In this document: positions 23,516 to 34,200 of the stretch, one piece after another
How positions within the stretch are numbered: the stretch's first letter is position 1
How the letters are laid out: each line of letters opens with the position of its first letter
Assembly: GCA_016927695.1 (NCBI GenBank)
Contig: JAFGME010000167.1
Span: 1-42,214, forward strand
DNA length: 42,214 nt
Origin: Bacteroidales bacterium
GTDB taxonomy: Bacteria; Bacteroidota; Bacteroidia; Bacteroidales; JAFGHD01
Direction: 5' to 3'
Notes under the pieces: model-generated
The model's input: only the letters and a program-made list of their open reading frames with translations
Database searches by the model: none
Told to the model about the DNA's origin: nothing
Made by a program: the position numbers and the translations under genes

Positions 23516-24478
23516 TTAAACAAACAGGAGTAATATTTTACCGATTTTGGCCACGGTGGAGGCCACTTTATCCCAGTTCACCTTCTTTTTGGCCGACTTA
23601 TCCACCACAAGTTTGCCATCGAAAGAGTCGATCACATCAATGACTTCCACCCCTTTTTCAAATCCCATTTCCGACATGAGTTCCTTTGAAGTCTTCAGAA
23701 TCTGCGGGAATTGCCCCAGGTCGGGGTTGTAAATTCTGGTAAGGTCAAGGAGAATATTACCCTCTTCGTCGGTAACAATGGGGAACATGGAAGGATCAAA
23801 CTGCCTGCCGCCCAGGTTGAAGGCAAACTGTGAAAGTTCGGTGATGACTTCTCCGGACTTAAGTTCCTCACCGGGAAGGAGGCCGGCTGAGGAGGATTTC
23901 AGCGCCTTTTCCAGGGCGGGGTAAACTGCGGCTGCGAGGCCGTTATTCTGATACAGCGGCACTTTCATGATCACCACCATCATGCCCCATTCTTCATAGG
24001 GTTCACCCACCATTTCAGCGCCTTTGATAAGGCCGTCAACGCGGGTATAGATGATATCTTCGGTGGCGATCATATTCTCCACCGTGGTTTCGCCATGAAC
24101 CCTTACACCGTTAATAATTTCGAGAAGATTTCTCTGGGCAACCACCACGGCGCCCCGGATGGCCATAGCCCTGGCCTGTCCCTTGTTTTTAAACCTTATA
24201 GTGTCAATCACGCTCTCGCCGCGGGCTTCCACATATTGTTGAGTCCAGTTTACGCTGCCATTGGTTTTTTCTTCCACCACCTGCTCTGCAGCTTCATAAA
24301 GGCTGCTGAGGTCCATTGTTTTTTCGGCTTCCTCTGCCTTGTCTTTTTTGGAAGTCTTTTCCCTGGTTGATTTGTTAGCCTTTTTCTTAGTATCTGAAGG
24401 CACATCGGTTTGCGCCCGGCTGATCGATGCAGGCAGCAGCAAGGAAAATGCGATGATAAAAAGTAATATGTTTTTCAT
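23516..24478 (-). CDS. Exported LPP20-like domain protein
   Basis: 320 residues: signal peptide (to about residue 22, SRAQ), a Lys/Glu/Thr-rich segment, then an LPP20-like domain (about 75-180): VEARGESVIDTIRFKNKGQARAMAIRGAVVVAQRNLLEIINGVRVHGETTVENMI..VDGLIKGAEMVGEPYEEWGMMVVIMKVPLY. The C-terminal part (LSQFAFNLGGRQFDPSMFPIVTDEEGN) is not assigned. The domain is related to the one in the next gene. First gene of a three-gene operon; a TATTTTTG element lies 53 bp upstream. Confidence 0.75.
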   Translation of the reverse strand: MKNILLFIIAFSLLLPASISRAQTDVPSDTKKKANKSTREKTSKKDKAEEAEKTMDLSSLYEAAEQVVEEKTNGSVNWTQQYVEARGESVIDTIRFKNKGQARAMAIRGAVVVAQRNLLEIINGVRVHGETTVENMIATEDIIYTRVDGLIKGAEMVGEPYEEWGMMVVIMKVPLYQNNGLAAAVYPALEKALKSSSAGLLPGEELKSGEVITELSQFAFNLGGRQFDPSMFPIVTDEEGNILLDLTRIYNPDLGQFPQILKTSKELMSEMGFEKGVEVIDVIDSFDGKLVVDKSAKKKVNWDKVASTVAKIGKILLLFV

Positions 24479-24531
24479 ATTCGATCCGGGTTGAGTGATT
24501 ACCCTGATAAACTATCCATGACCATTTGGCG

Positions 24532-24539
24532 CAAAAATA
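24532..24539 (-). promoter_or_regulatory. -7 promoter element of the LPP20-like operon
   Basis: Minus strand TATTTTTG (TAnnTTTG), 53 bp before the first ATG of the operon. Confidence 0.45.
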
Positions 24540-24684
24540 ATCACAATTTTGAGATAAAATGCTTTTCTCTCAGATTTGTACCAGGAGAAGCCGCTGAGTT
24601 TGGCAGAACATAAAATATTCCTACAATAAGCTCATAACATTAAGAATATAAGTATCAGATTTTGGTAAAGTAAAGCAAGTAATA

Positions 24685-24716
24685 ACCGGCAGGTCGTTTT
24701 GAACGATCCTGCCGGT
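24685..24716 (-). terminator. Hairpin terminator after the fibre gene
   Basis: ACCGGCAGG (24685-24693) pairs with CCTGCCGGT (24708-24716), extended inward by CGTT / AACG. On the minus strand it is followed by TTATTACTTGCTTTACTTTA. It lies 84 bp past the stop of the fibre gene. Confidence 0.5.
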
Positions 24717-24799
24717 AAAGGCGGGGCTGTGGTGTGGGCCACCGGCAGCCAAAGATGAGCGCCTGTGGGGGAGGTGGTTTCCGGATGATTGTGTCCTCG

Positions 24800-27700
24800 T
24801 TATTTGTTTTCCATGGTCTCCATCCTTTTGGCCAGATCTGCCAGTTGTTCTTTCAATGCAGTGTTTTCCGATTCCATCTTGTCCAGTTGGGACTGCTGCT
24901 CTTTAACAGCCTCGATGAGCAATGGGACCATACTTCCGTAAGAGAGGCCGTAATATCCTTCGTTGTCTTTGCAAACTACTTCGGGCAGCACCTTTTCCAC
25001 CTCCTGGGCTATCAAACCTATTTGCTTCTCACCAGGACCATCTTTCCATTGATAATACACCCCGTCCAGTTGTTTTACCTTTTCAAGGGCATGGTCAACC
25101 GGTGTAATATTGGTTTTGAGCCTGGCATCGGAACTGTGGATCCATCCTGTGGTCGTGTATGTTCCTGTGGTTGTTCCGTTGTAAACAGTCAACCGCTGAG
25201 AGGGTGAAGTTGTGCCAATACCTACATTTCCATTCTCACCAATGTACATGATTGAATTGTTATTTGATACAAAATGTGCCACAGTAGCACCCGTTCCCGA
25301 ATAGTTGCCCGCATCCACCAACAGGCCTGATCCGCCTGTGGCAATATTTTCTATACCAAGAGCATAACCACCGTTGTTTATCCGCCAGTTGATACCGTCT
25401 GTAGAAGTGGATTTTGTTCCATCGGAGCAAAGGGTGGCATCGTTGGAGAGTTTTGAGGCCGGGCTGGTAGCTCCAATCCCAACATTTCCGCTCCCGTCAA
25501 TGACCATTCTTGGACCGGCACTTTGCTGATAAATGTAAAATTTACTTGCGAGTGAAGAGTTTGCAGAACCACCAACACCCAGGTTAAACTGGTTGCCATC
25601 TGTTTTGATTTCGAACTGAGCGCCTCCCTGCCCTGAGGCAGCCGCATTTTCAATCCTTGTCGCGGTATAGTTAGTTGAGTGGTTTTCATAAATGTGCAAT
25701 CTTCCTGAGGGAGAAGGAGTGCCCAAGCCAACAGATCCGTTTGAATTTACAAATAATCCTTCATCATCCCCGTCATTTGAGATCCAATTGCCATTGGTAA
25801 GTAAGTTCTGGGTGGCAGTGTGATTGCCGAGGTCGTCGCCTAAGGTGGAAGCAGCGCGTGAAAAAAGAACTCCATTCCCATCAGCTACCACAATGCTGTC
25901 GAGGGTGTTGTCCAGATTGAGGGTGCGGATGCGGGTCTGGCCGTTAACATCCAGCTTATGTGTGGGCGAAACGTTACCAAGGCCAAGGTTGCCAGAGTTT
26001 TTATTGTAGAGGTCGCTACCATTGAGTGTCCAGTTACTTATTGTTGATGCATCCCTTCTGTATATGATTCCATCAGGATTCCTTACAAGGACATCATCAT
26101 AAGCATTGTTAAGTGAAATGGTGCGTATCCTTGCCTCACCGTTGACATCCAGTCTTTCTGTAGGATCATCCGTATTAATGCCTACATATCCATTGTTGTA
26201 ATAAATTTCATTACTGGCATCATTGACTTCCCAAAGCTGATTATTTTCCATACTTGTCCAACTCAAGTTGCCATCGGGTCCTAAAGTTGGGAAACTGTTA
26301 TTTGAAATTTTATAGATCAGCAGTGAGCTGCTGGATAAAAAGTAGACATATTCCTCACTTCCAATAATATCATATAATTGCGGACTATTATAATCAAGTG
26401 CTAATTGCGGAACAGCCGGATCAGATATATTAACGATGGTATATCCTCCTGATTGGTTACCGATAAAAGCATAATTTCCGTGAATATCAATGGATGATGG
26501 GGCAGCCAAGCCTTCCGTATAATCAGCCACAAAAGCCGGATTAGCGGCATCACCTATGTCGTATATTACCAGTGTGCTATTGTTTCTGGAAGTCACATAT
26601 GCATACCCGGATTTAACAAATAGTTCCTGAGGATAATTTAGACCTGTTGCGATCTCTCCCAGCTTTACCGGATTGTTTTTGTCGGCGGTATTAAATATCA
26701 CCAGCTTGGAATTTCCTGCTGAGCTGATATAGGCAAAAGTCCCGGTAGAATTGACCTGTAAGTTTTCCGGCTGTACTAAACCGTCGGAAGAGGATCCCAT
26801 AAAAACGGGATTGGCAGGATCACTAACATCGAAAATCACCAGGCTACTGTTTCCTTTACAAGCTACGAAAGCGTATCCATTGGCGATTTTTACGTCATAT
26901 GTACCGGCTAAATTGGTGTTTATATGGGTAACATAAGTAATATTTGATGGATCACTGATATTATAAATCAATAATCCCCATGAGGAATAACTGGCTATAT
27001 ATGCATAATCACCTTCAATACAAGTACTTTGAGCTGAAAATAGATTGGTATTAATCTGATCCAAAAAAACAATGTTTTCAGGATCACTGATATCGAATGT
27101 TTCCAGGTATCCGGGGGTATTGTATGTAAGGGCATAAGCGATATTGCCCCTTATAATTAATTCCGAGGCAGTGCCACCCGTACCATAAGAGTCGATAAAC
27201 TCGGGATTGCTATCAAAAAAAACCGAATCAGGGACTGTAATCGCTTCAATTTTACCGTTATAATTTGCAGATAGTAAACGGTCGCTGTTTCCTTCGAGGG
27301 CATCGGACTCAAGGTAGCTAACAGTATGAATGAAATCATCAGCCCTGACATACCCTTCACTGAGAATATTATTTTCACTTTTAATCGTACCATCAACATG
27401 TAAACTATAACTTGGATCATTCAGGCCAATACCCACATTTCCTTCATTGTAATAGATTTCATTGGTTGTATCATTGATCTGCCAGAGGCTGGCATTTTCC
27501 AGCTGGTTCCAGCTTATTGAGCCGTCCAGCCCGATTACCGGGTATGAGCCAGCACCGAATAAGCTATAAGAGCATAATAAACTTTGATTTGTCGAATAGA
27601 TTATTCCTGATTGATAAACTACATCCCAGGAGTACATAGAATATGGTTCATTGGTAAACCCGGCAATCTTCTTTGGATTATTAACATCAGAAACGTCAAT

Positions 27701-30343
27701 GACAATAAATCCTTCTGATGAACAGGAAACATAGATATAATTATTGTCCTTGTAGATACCAGTCGGATAGTTAATACCGTCAGAGAATTCTGATACATGT
27801 GCAGGATTGGCCGGATCGCTTACGTTAAAGATAACTATTGATTCTGTATCCCGTGAGGCAACATAGGCATAATCTCCATCAATGCATAACTCCTGCGGGT
27901 AATCCAATCCGGTTCCTATTTCACCCAGTTTAGATGGCGATGATTTGTCTGTTACATCAAATATAACCAGTTTATCGTTTCCGGTAGAGGATACATAGGC
28001 TCTGTTTCCATGTACCCAAACGGCTTGTGGGACACTTAAGCCATCTGAAGAATAACCCATTGCAACCGGGGCCGATGGGTCAGCAACATCAAATATGCTC
28101 AAACGGTGATTTCCGGAAACAACATAGGCATAATCATCAATGACATAAACATCATAAGGTAAAGATATTCCGGTTGAAGTAACATGGACAAAGCCATAAC
28201 CATTACTAATATCATAAATTACAAGTTTGCTATTGTAAGACGAAGTTACATAGGCATAATCACCCTCTATGAATATACTTGTAGGGTTTACCAAATCTAC
28301 AGCAGACCAACCCTTGCGATCGATATTGGATGGATCTTTAATATCGAAGTTACAAATGAGATTCCCCTGGCTGGAAACTGCGTAAATTATTGTGTCACGA
28401 ATAAATATCTTATTGATAGGCCCACTGTATCCTGGTGCACAATCCAGATTTTCAGGGTATGAATCTATTGAAACAGAATCAGGCAAAGTCAGACTCTTCA
28501 GTATCCCATTCCCATCCGCCTGCACCAAACGGTTACCACCGCCTGCCAGGTTGGAGTTACGGATCTCTCCGTCCACATCCAGTTCGGTGGCGGGAGCAGT
28601 TGTGTTCACACCTACTTTTCCGTTAAAGGTGAGCTGATCCAGGTCAAAATCACCATAGATCAGGGCATCTTCAGGTACCGCTGCAGAATTTTCGATGTAG
28701 AGTTTTTTATCTCCTGTTTCATTGTAGCCGGCCATCTTACCCAGGAAAACATTGTTGTCGCCGCTGATGTTCTGGTAACCTGCCTGGCTTCCTATGGCCG
28801 TATTGCCGAATCCGTTATCGTTTTTGAACAATGCGCGGTTACCTATGGCAATGTTGCCGTTCCCGGCTCCGTTCTGCTCAAGGGCCTCCCCGCCAATGGC
28901 GATGTTGGAATCACCCGTGGTATTGTCTTTGAGGGCTTCCCCTCCTAAAGCAATGTTAAATTCGCCGTCAATATTTGCTTCTCCGGATTTATTTCCGATA
29001 AATACATTGTTATAAGGATCGGTCATATGAAGGGTTTTGCCGTCATGTTTCATCACTTCATTACCAGCGACGAAGAAGCGGATGGTATCCTCATCGGGAG
29101 TGTACTCTACTGTGATGCGGGTATCGGTATCGATATCAGAAATTTCACCAACCTGCATATTCCCGATAAAGTTGTTGGCCTTGATATCGCCATTCACTTC
29201 CAGTTCAGCAGTTGGATCGATTGTGCCTATCCCTACATCTGCATTGAGGACCAGCTTGTCATTCAGGAAGTCCCCGTAAATCAGTGCATCAAGAGAATCG
29301 GCATCTGAGTTTTCGATGTAAAGCTTATTTGAGGATGCTTCGTTATACCCTGCATATGAACCCAGGAAGACATTTTTGCTTCCGGACGCATTCAGATACC
29401 CACTTCTGGTTCCTATGAAGATATTTTCATCTCCAGATTCGTGATGACGTGCGCAGTCTAAACCAATTATAGTATTAAAACTCCCGGAAGTATTACCATA
29501 ACCACTCGACCTGCCAATAAATGTATTGTTAATACCAGTAGTGTTTTCAAAACCTGAATATTGTCCCACAAAGGTATTGCCTGCACCATCAATGTTTTTC
29601 GATCCTGAATTGTATCCGAAAAAGCTGTTATAATCTCCGGTTGTATTGGTTCTTCCTGCATTTACTCCAAAAAAGGAATTTTGGCTACCCTCTGTATTAT
29701 ACTGACCACTTCTACCACCAACAAAAGTATTGCTGCTACCCCAGGTTGTATTTGTGCCGGATTTCGCTCCGTAAAATGAATTGAATACTCCATTGTTGTT
29801 GCTATAGCCGCTGCTGTCACCCACAAATGTGTTGTAGCTGTCATAACCATTGTTATTGTTAACACCTGCGCTATTACCAATAAATACTGAGTGGGAATTA
29901 TTGGTGATATGCAGTGTCTTACCATCGTGCTTCATCACCTCGGTTCCAGCCACAAAGAACCGTATGGTATCTTCATCGGTGGTGTACTCAACAGTGATCC
30001 GGGTGTCGTTGTCCGAATCCACGATCTCGTAAGAACCGGAAGCTCCTGAACCGGTGGATATCTTCACCCAGTCGCTGCCGTCCCAGTAGTAGAAGCCGGG
30101 TGCGGGATAGTTGCCAATTATGGAAGTGTTCCATACCAAAAGGCCATTTGGTTTACTTGTACTGATGGGATCGGTAGTACTCACCAGAGCCACACGGGGG
30201 ATCAGCACTCCCTTGTCGGCAGATTTGACATCCAGCATCGCTGCCGGATCGGGATCGGAATTGTCGGTGTTCACCGAGACCTGTGCCCGGGAAACAAGGA
30301 TGGCACAAGATACAAGAATGAATGAAAGGAATAAGTTTTTCAT
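24800..30343 (-). CDS. Giant surface fibre: hexapeptide-like head, two LVIVD propellers, S74 autochaperone
   Basis: 1847 residues from the ATG at 30343 (MKNLFLSFILVSC...SRAQ signal peptide; an in-frame ATG at 30352 adds three residues). Domains, numbered from the longer start: two blocks of short repeats of the type NTFVGxxSGxxNTxGxxN (about 155-340 and 449-545), each preceded by the same DTRITVEYT..DEDTIRFFVAG.EVMKHDGKTLH unit; two LVIVD-type beta propellers (about 640-930 and 1050-1370) made of repeats like KLVIFDVSDPANP; shaft motifs GNVGIGTTSPSQRL; and a C-terminal S74 domain (SDARLKTNI, Ser/Lys dyad Ser1741/Lys1746; GLIAQEVEKVLPEVV) ending in a coiled coil. S74 domains trimerise tail-fibre-like proteins and cut themselves off. 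Probably a trimeric surface adhesin. Confidence 0.9.
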   Translation of the reverse strand: MKNLFLSFILVSCAILVSRAQVSVNTDNSDPDPAAMLDVKSADKGVLIPRVALVSTTDPISTSKPNGLLVWNTSIIGNYPAPGFYYWDGSDWVKISTGSGASGSYEIVDSDNDTRITVEYTTDEDTIRFFVAGTEVMKHDGKTLHITNNSHSVFIGNSAGVNNNNGYDSYNTFVGDSSGYSNNNGVFNSFYGAKSGTNTTWGSSNTFVGGRSGQYNTEGSQNSFFGVNAGRTNTTGDYNSFFGYNSGSKNIDGAGNTFVGQYSGFENTTGINNTFIGRSSGYGNTSGSFNTIIGLDCARHHESGDENIFIGTRSGYLNASGSKNVFLGSYAGYNEASSNKLYIENSDADSLDALIYGDFLNDKLVLNADVGIGTIDPTAELEVNGDIKANNFIGNMQVGEISDIDTDTRITVEYTPDEDTIRFFVAGNEVMKHDGKTLHMTDPYNNVFIGNKSGEANIDGEFNIALGGEALKDNTTGDSNIAIGGEALEQNGAGNGNIAIGNRALFKNDNGFGNTAIGSQAGYQNISGDNNVFLGKMAGYNETGDKKLYIENSAAVPEDALIYGDFDLDQLTFNGKVGVNTTAPATELDVDGEIRNSNLAGGGNRLVQADGNGILKSLTLPDSVSIDSYPENLDCAPGYSGPINKIFIRDTIIYAVSSQGNLICNFDIKDPSNIDRKGWSAVDLVNPTSIFIEGDYAYVTSSYNSKLVIYDISNGYGFVHVTSTGISLPYDVYVIDDYAYVVSGNHRLSIFDVADPSAPVAMGYSSDGLSVPQAVWVHGNRAYVSSTGNDKLVIFDVTDKSSPSKLGEIGTGLDYPQELCIDGDYAYVASRDTESIVIFNVSDPANPAHVSEFSDGINYPTGIYKDNNYIYVSCSSEGFIVIDVSDVNNPKKIAGFTNEPYSMYSWDVVYQSGIIYSTNQSLLCSYSLFGAGSYPVIGLDGSISWNQLENASLWQINDTTNEIYYNEGNVGIGLNDPSYSLHVDGTIKSENNILSEGYVRADDFIHTVSYLESDALEGNSDRLLSANYNGKIEAITVPDSVFFDSNPEFIDSYGTGGTASELIIRGNIAYALTYNTPGYLETFDISDPENIVFLDQINTNLFSAQSTCIEGDYAYIASYSSWGLLIYNISDPSNITYVTHINTNLAGTYDVKIANGYAFVACKGNSSLVIFDVSDPANPVFMGSSSDGLVQPENLQVNSTGTFAYISSAGNSKLVIFNTADKNNPVKLGEIATGLNYPQELFVKSGYAYVTSRNNSTLVIYDIGDAANPAFVADYTEGLAAPSSIDIHGNYAFIGNQSGGYTIVNISDPAVPQLALDYNSPQLYDIIGSEEYVYFLSSSSLLIYKISNNSFPTLGPDGNLSWTSMENNQLWEVNDASNEIYYNNGYVGINTDDPTERLDVNGEARIRTISLNNAYDDVLVRNPDGIIYRRDASTISNWTLNGSDLYNKNSGNLGLGNVSPTHKLDVNGQTRIRTLNLDNTLDSIVVADGNGVLFSRAASTLGDDLGNHTATQNLLTNGNWISNDGDDEGLFVNSNGSVGLGTPSPSGRLHIYENHSTNYTATRIENAAASGQGGAQFEIKTDGNQFNLGVGGSANSSLASKFYIYQQSAGPRMVIDGSGNVGIGATSPASKLSNDATLCSDGTKSTSTDGINWRINNGGYALGIENIATGGSGLLVDAGNYSGTGATVAHFVSNNNSIMYIGENGNVGIGTTSPSQRLTVYNGTTTGTYTTTGWIHSSDARLKTNITPVDHALEKVKQLDGVYYQWKDGPGEKQIGLIAQEVEKVLPEVVCKDNEGYYGLSYGSMVPLLIEAVKEQQSQLDKMESENTALKEQLADLAKRMETMENK

Positions 30344-30371
30344 AGCGCTCATCTTTAATAAAATTGGTTCC

Positions 30372-30379
30372 CAAATCTA
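30372..30379 (-). promoter_or_regulatory. -7 promoter element of the fibre gene
   Basis: Minus strand TAGATTTG, an exact TAnnTTTG match, 19-28 bp before the start codon. TTTG on the minus strand lies 23 bp further up, a slightly long spacer, within the direct repeats described below. Confidence 0.5.
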
Positions 30380-30404
30380 TTGATGGAGCTTGTAACAGGC
30401 ATCA

Positions 30405-30437
30405 AATTATGTTGCAAAAACGTTCAATTATGTTGCA
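30405..30437. promoter_or_regulatory. Two 12-bp direct repeats, 21 bp apart, upstream of the fibre gene
   Basis: AATTATGTTGCA occurs at 30405-30416 and again at 30426-30437. The 21-bp period equals two helical turns and the repeats sit just upstream of the -7 element, as expected for an activator bound to one face of the DNA. Confidence 0.6.
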
Positions 30438-30581
30438 TGGGAGATTTTGAATGCCTGAAGGGGATTAGAAAGAAGCCCGGACGAAAATGCACGGTGGCCG
30501 GAATGTGCTTAATTTAAAAAACACCAATAATAATCGCAAATCAATACCAGGGAATTCAGTATGCAGAGGTATGAATTTCCT

Positions 30582-31184
30582 TTACAATTTAATGGAGATA
30601 AACTCAATCTCAAAATACTCGCCCTGTTCGGTGTAAATTTCCACGCAGACAAGCCCATAAGTGGGGTGAAAATACCACACTATGCTCCTGATGGTTATCC
30701 CGAAAAGCTGAACATTTATACCGTAAGGGATTTCCTCATACACGCCGATCGTCTCCAGATTTTGACCCAGGCAGTTGATGTGGTAGGTTTCCCTTTCGGT
30801 TACCTGCCGTTCAAACCAGAGCCCTCCCATTTCAAAAGTATAGATATCCCCCACCTTCGCATCAAACTCAACCAGGGTAAAGGGTTTTTCAATATCCCCA
30901 TAGCTGTGGACAAATTCACTTATGGAATTGCCGGTCAGTTGGGCCTTGATTGTGTCAGTATCCTTCCCCGTCGTGATGGCAAGACTGAGGATACCATTAT
31001 TGTTGTCAACAATCCTGGCAGTGATCTCCTGGTTGTTGAATTTTGCTTTCCATTCATTTCCGACATCGCCCAGTTTGGCTGTTGCAGGGGGATTGTTATT
31101 TCCGGAATCATCGTCGTCGTTTTTGCTGCAGCTATTTATTACTGCCAAAACGATCAGCAGAAGGAACAGGTTTTTCTTCTTCAT
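30582..31184 (-). CDS. Hypothetical lipoprotein
   Basis: 200 residues. Signal with lipobox AVINSC (Cys19) followed by an acidic stretch SKNDDDDSGNNN, typical of surface-exported lipoproteins in this phylum. The rest is beta-rich (VGNEWKAKFNNQEITARIVDNNNGILSLAIT, FTLVEFDAKVGDIYTFEMGGLWFERQVTERE, SIVWYFHPTYGLVCVEIYTEQGEYFEIEFIS) and matches no family I can name. It lies between the fibre gene and the hybrid regulator on the same strand, with its own promoter. Confidence 0.8.
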   Translation of the reverse strand: MKKKNLFLLLIVLAVINSCSKNDDDDSGNNNPPATAKLGDVGNEWKAKFNNQEITARIVDNNNGILSLAITTGKDTDTIKAQLTGNSISEFVHSYGDIEKPFTLVEFDAKVGDIYTFEMGGLWFERQVTERETYHINCLGQNLETIGVYEEIPYGINVQLFGITIRSIVWYFHPTYGLVCVEIYTEQGEYFEIEFISIKL

Positions 31185-31206
31185 AGTTGGATATTTGCAT
31201 GAATTG

Positions 31207-31238
31207 CAAAGATAAAAAAAACTATTTCAGATGTCAAG
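31207..31238 (-). promoter_or_regulatory. Promoter of the hypothetical lipoprotein gene
   Basis: Minus strand CTTG (31238-31235), a 20-bp spacer, then TATCTTTG (31214-31207), ending 22 bp before the ATG: one of the best -33/-7 pairs in the window. Confidence 0.6.
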
Positions 31239-31293
31239 CGCAATGGGCTATAGTAAGTTGGCTATTGTGAGACAACCACGGATAGTCACTGTT

Positions 31294-34200
31294 TTATTGA
31301 TTCTTCCTGATGAATTCTTTGGGCGACATGCCAAACTGTTTGCTGAAACAACTGCTGAAATACGTAGGGTTGTTGAATCCTACATCCCAGGCTATTTCCG
31401 AGACATTTCCTTTACCTTTCATCAGGAGCTCAGCCGCCCGGTGGAGGCGGAGGGTCCGGATGAACTCGCTTGGGTTCTGCCCCACCAGCGCCTTGAGTTT
31501 CCGGTGTAGCTGTGCCCTGCTGAGGCCTATCTCGCCTGCAAGTTCCTCGACGCCAAAATCAGGATCTGACATCTGTTTGAAAGTCAGGTTTTTTGCTTTT
31601 TCAAGAAACCGCTTGTTCACGGAAACGGCCTCTGTTATTTCACTTTCTTTTATTTCGGCTGAATCAAGGGTCCATTTTTTCGGTGTCAGTTCCTTTATAT
31701 AAAACTCTCTGAGCCTGTTCCTTTGCGTTATCAGGTTTCTTACCCTTACTATAAGTTCTTCCTGCTCAAAAGGTTTGGTGATGAAATCTTCGGCGCCGGT
31801 GTCAAGACCCTGTATCTTGCTTTCAAGTGATGCCCTTGCAGTAAGTAAAATCAGGGGGATATGGCAGGTTCTTTCATCGCTTTTTATCCTGTTACACAGT
31901 TCTACCCCGTTCATCTTTGGCATCATGATATCGCTGATGATCAGATCGGGGACCGTTTCAATTGCCTTTTCAAGGCCTTGTTCACCATTTTGTGCTTCAT
32001 CCACGAGGTAAGCGCTGTCGAGCATTCCACGGATGTAGTTCCGGAGGTCGGCGTTGTCTTCAACGATCAGGACCTGAGCCTGATCGTTGTAATCCGTTTG
32101 AGTTTTGTTTTTGTCTTTCACTTGAAAAGAGGATCCGTAACTGCCTGATTCTTCACAATTTTCATCCTTTAAGCCACTCACAGCTTCCCGTAGTTTTTCC
32201 TGTGAGGGTAAGTCCGGTTTTTTTTCCCCGGATATCTCATCAGGTTTAAGATGGGCTTTGCCGGCCGGCAGCAGTATGGTAAAGGCAGCTCCTTTTCCGG
32301 GAGCGCTTTCTGCTTTGATTTTACCATGATGCAGATCCACCAGTTCCTTTGTCAATGCCAGTCCGATGCCGCTGCCGTGTCCGTTTTTGCAATCATTTTC
32401 ATGGGCGCTGTAAAACCTCTCGAAAACATGCTTTAGTTTTTCCTCCGGTATTCCGCAGCCGCTGTCCGATACAGTGATCGCAACATGACTGAAACTGTGG
32501 GATCGATTTTCTTCATGTTCGGGTGAATCCGCTGCAACAACCCTGGTTTCACCTGCAATACTAATTTTTACTGATATTCTGCCTCCTTCAGGGGTGAATT
32601 TGAAAGCATTGGACAGCAGATTACTTAGTATCTTTTCAATCTTGTCGCGATCTGCATGAATAATAATCTCATCCTTAACAGAATGAAAGGACAGATCAAT
32701 ATTTTTCTGCCGTGCATAGGATTCGAATGCCTGAACATATATGCGGGTCAGACTTACAATATTTTCTTCGGCTGCACTTAGCTTCATTTTGCCGGCTTCG
32801 AGCATCGTAAGGTTCAGCAACTGGTTTATGAGCCTGTGCAGCCTGCGGGCATTCCTGTGCATCATTGTAAGTTGATTCTTCTGTTCAAAGTCATCCGACT
32901 TCCTGATGAGGTTTTGCAAGGGGCCGAGGATAAGTGTCAGGGGTGTTCTGAACTCATGGGAGATGTTGGCAAAGAAATCGGTTTTCATTTTATCGACCTC
33001 TTTGAGTTTTTCAGCCCTTACCTTTTCCAGCTTCAGTTCCTCCGCAAGCTTTCGTCTCCTTAAATCATACCTTCTCCAAACTAAAACCAGAGAAATAATG
33101 ATCATTGAATAAAGCAGGTATGCCCACACCGTTTCCCACCAGGGGGGCAGGATACTGAATTTGTATTCATCTGCTTCACTCCACACTTGCCCTGCTCCCA
33201 GGGCTTTCACCATTAAAGTGTATTTCCCCTGCCTGAGGTTTGTATAGGTTACTGAAGTTTCGTTGGTAATATTTCTCCAGGTTTTATCCGAACCTTCAAG
33301 CTTATACCGGTAAAGCAATTTGTGGGGAGCTTCCCAGTCAATGGCAGTGAAATGAAATGTAAGTTGATTCAGATAATAAGGAAGTATGAGATTTTCAGGA
33401 AGGTTGCTATGGGGGAAAACCCTGTCGAACCGTACCTTGTTAAGGTTGATGTTGTTGTTAGGCCCTGTATTGATTTCCTGATCCGATCTGATCCTGGATT
33501 GCAGTTGCCTGAAATCAACATGGGATTGTTCGAGGTCAAGTCCGGTAATCTTTACTTCCGGAATACCTGATGGAGGTTTAAAACTGTTGAGATCAAGGTA
33601 TGAGAGGCAGTTGTCCCCGCCCCAGCAGAATCTGTTTTCTTTGGTAAGCAAACAGGAAGCAAATACCGAGTTGTCGCCTGATTTTCCGTCGTAAGTTTGA
33701 AAGTTTTGTGGGGTGATATTATAAAGATTCCCGGTATCGGGTATCGAAACCAGGTTCAAACCTCCCCTGTCGGCAAGCCACATCCTGCCTGCATTATCTT
33801 CCATCATAAAAGATACCCCGCCATAGCCCTCAAGAATACGGTAGTTGTTTCCTGACCGTCTCTCACCCAGGTAACCGGTTCCGGAAATCACTTCAAATCT
33901 GCCGGCAGGTTGGGCTTTTTCCCTGTACCTGACAAATCCCTTGAAAGAAACACCGAACCAAAAATCTCCCCTGCTATCTTCCAGTACCGCAACTACCTGG
34001 TTGTGTTGTAACCCATTGTCTTTATTGAGATTTGTGATGTGTCTTCCGTCAAATTTATCAACGCCTCCGGCTTCTGAACCGATCCAGATATTGTGTTCTC
34101 TGTCTTCGAATAAACAATAAATGAAGTTATCGCACAGACCATTTGTTTTGTTGTATTGAACAATTTCGTTGTTTGTGATTTTGCAAATGCCATTGTCTTT

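Larger units (their letters stand above)
24479..24799. other. Intergenic region between the LPP20 operon and the fibre gene
   Basis: 321 bp with no supported gene. It carries the LPP20-operon -7 element and the hairpin at 24685-24716 that probably ends the fibre transcript. Confidence 0.55.

Noticed and set aside
24734-25207. 157-codon ORF antisense to the end of the fibre gene
   Set aside because: Opposite the S74 domain, whose sequence is unmistakable; the antisense product is only a shadow.
28000-30000. Possible CRISPR-like array in the repetitive part of the fibre gene
   Set aside because: The repeats are imperfect, coding, in frame, and correspond to short protein repeats; there are no unique spacers of constant length.
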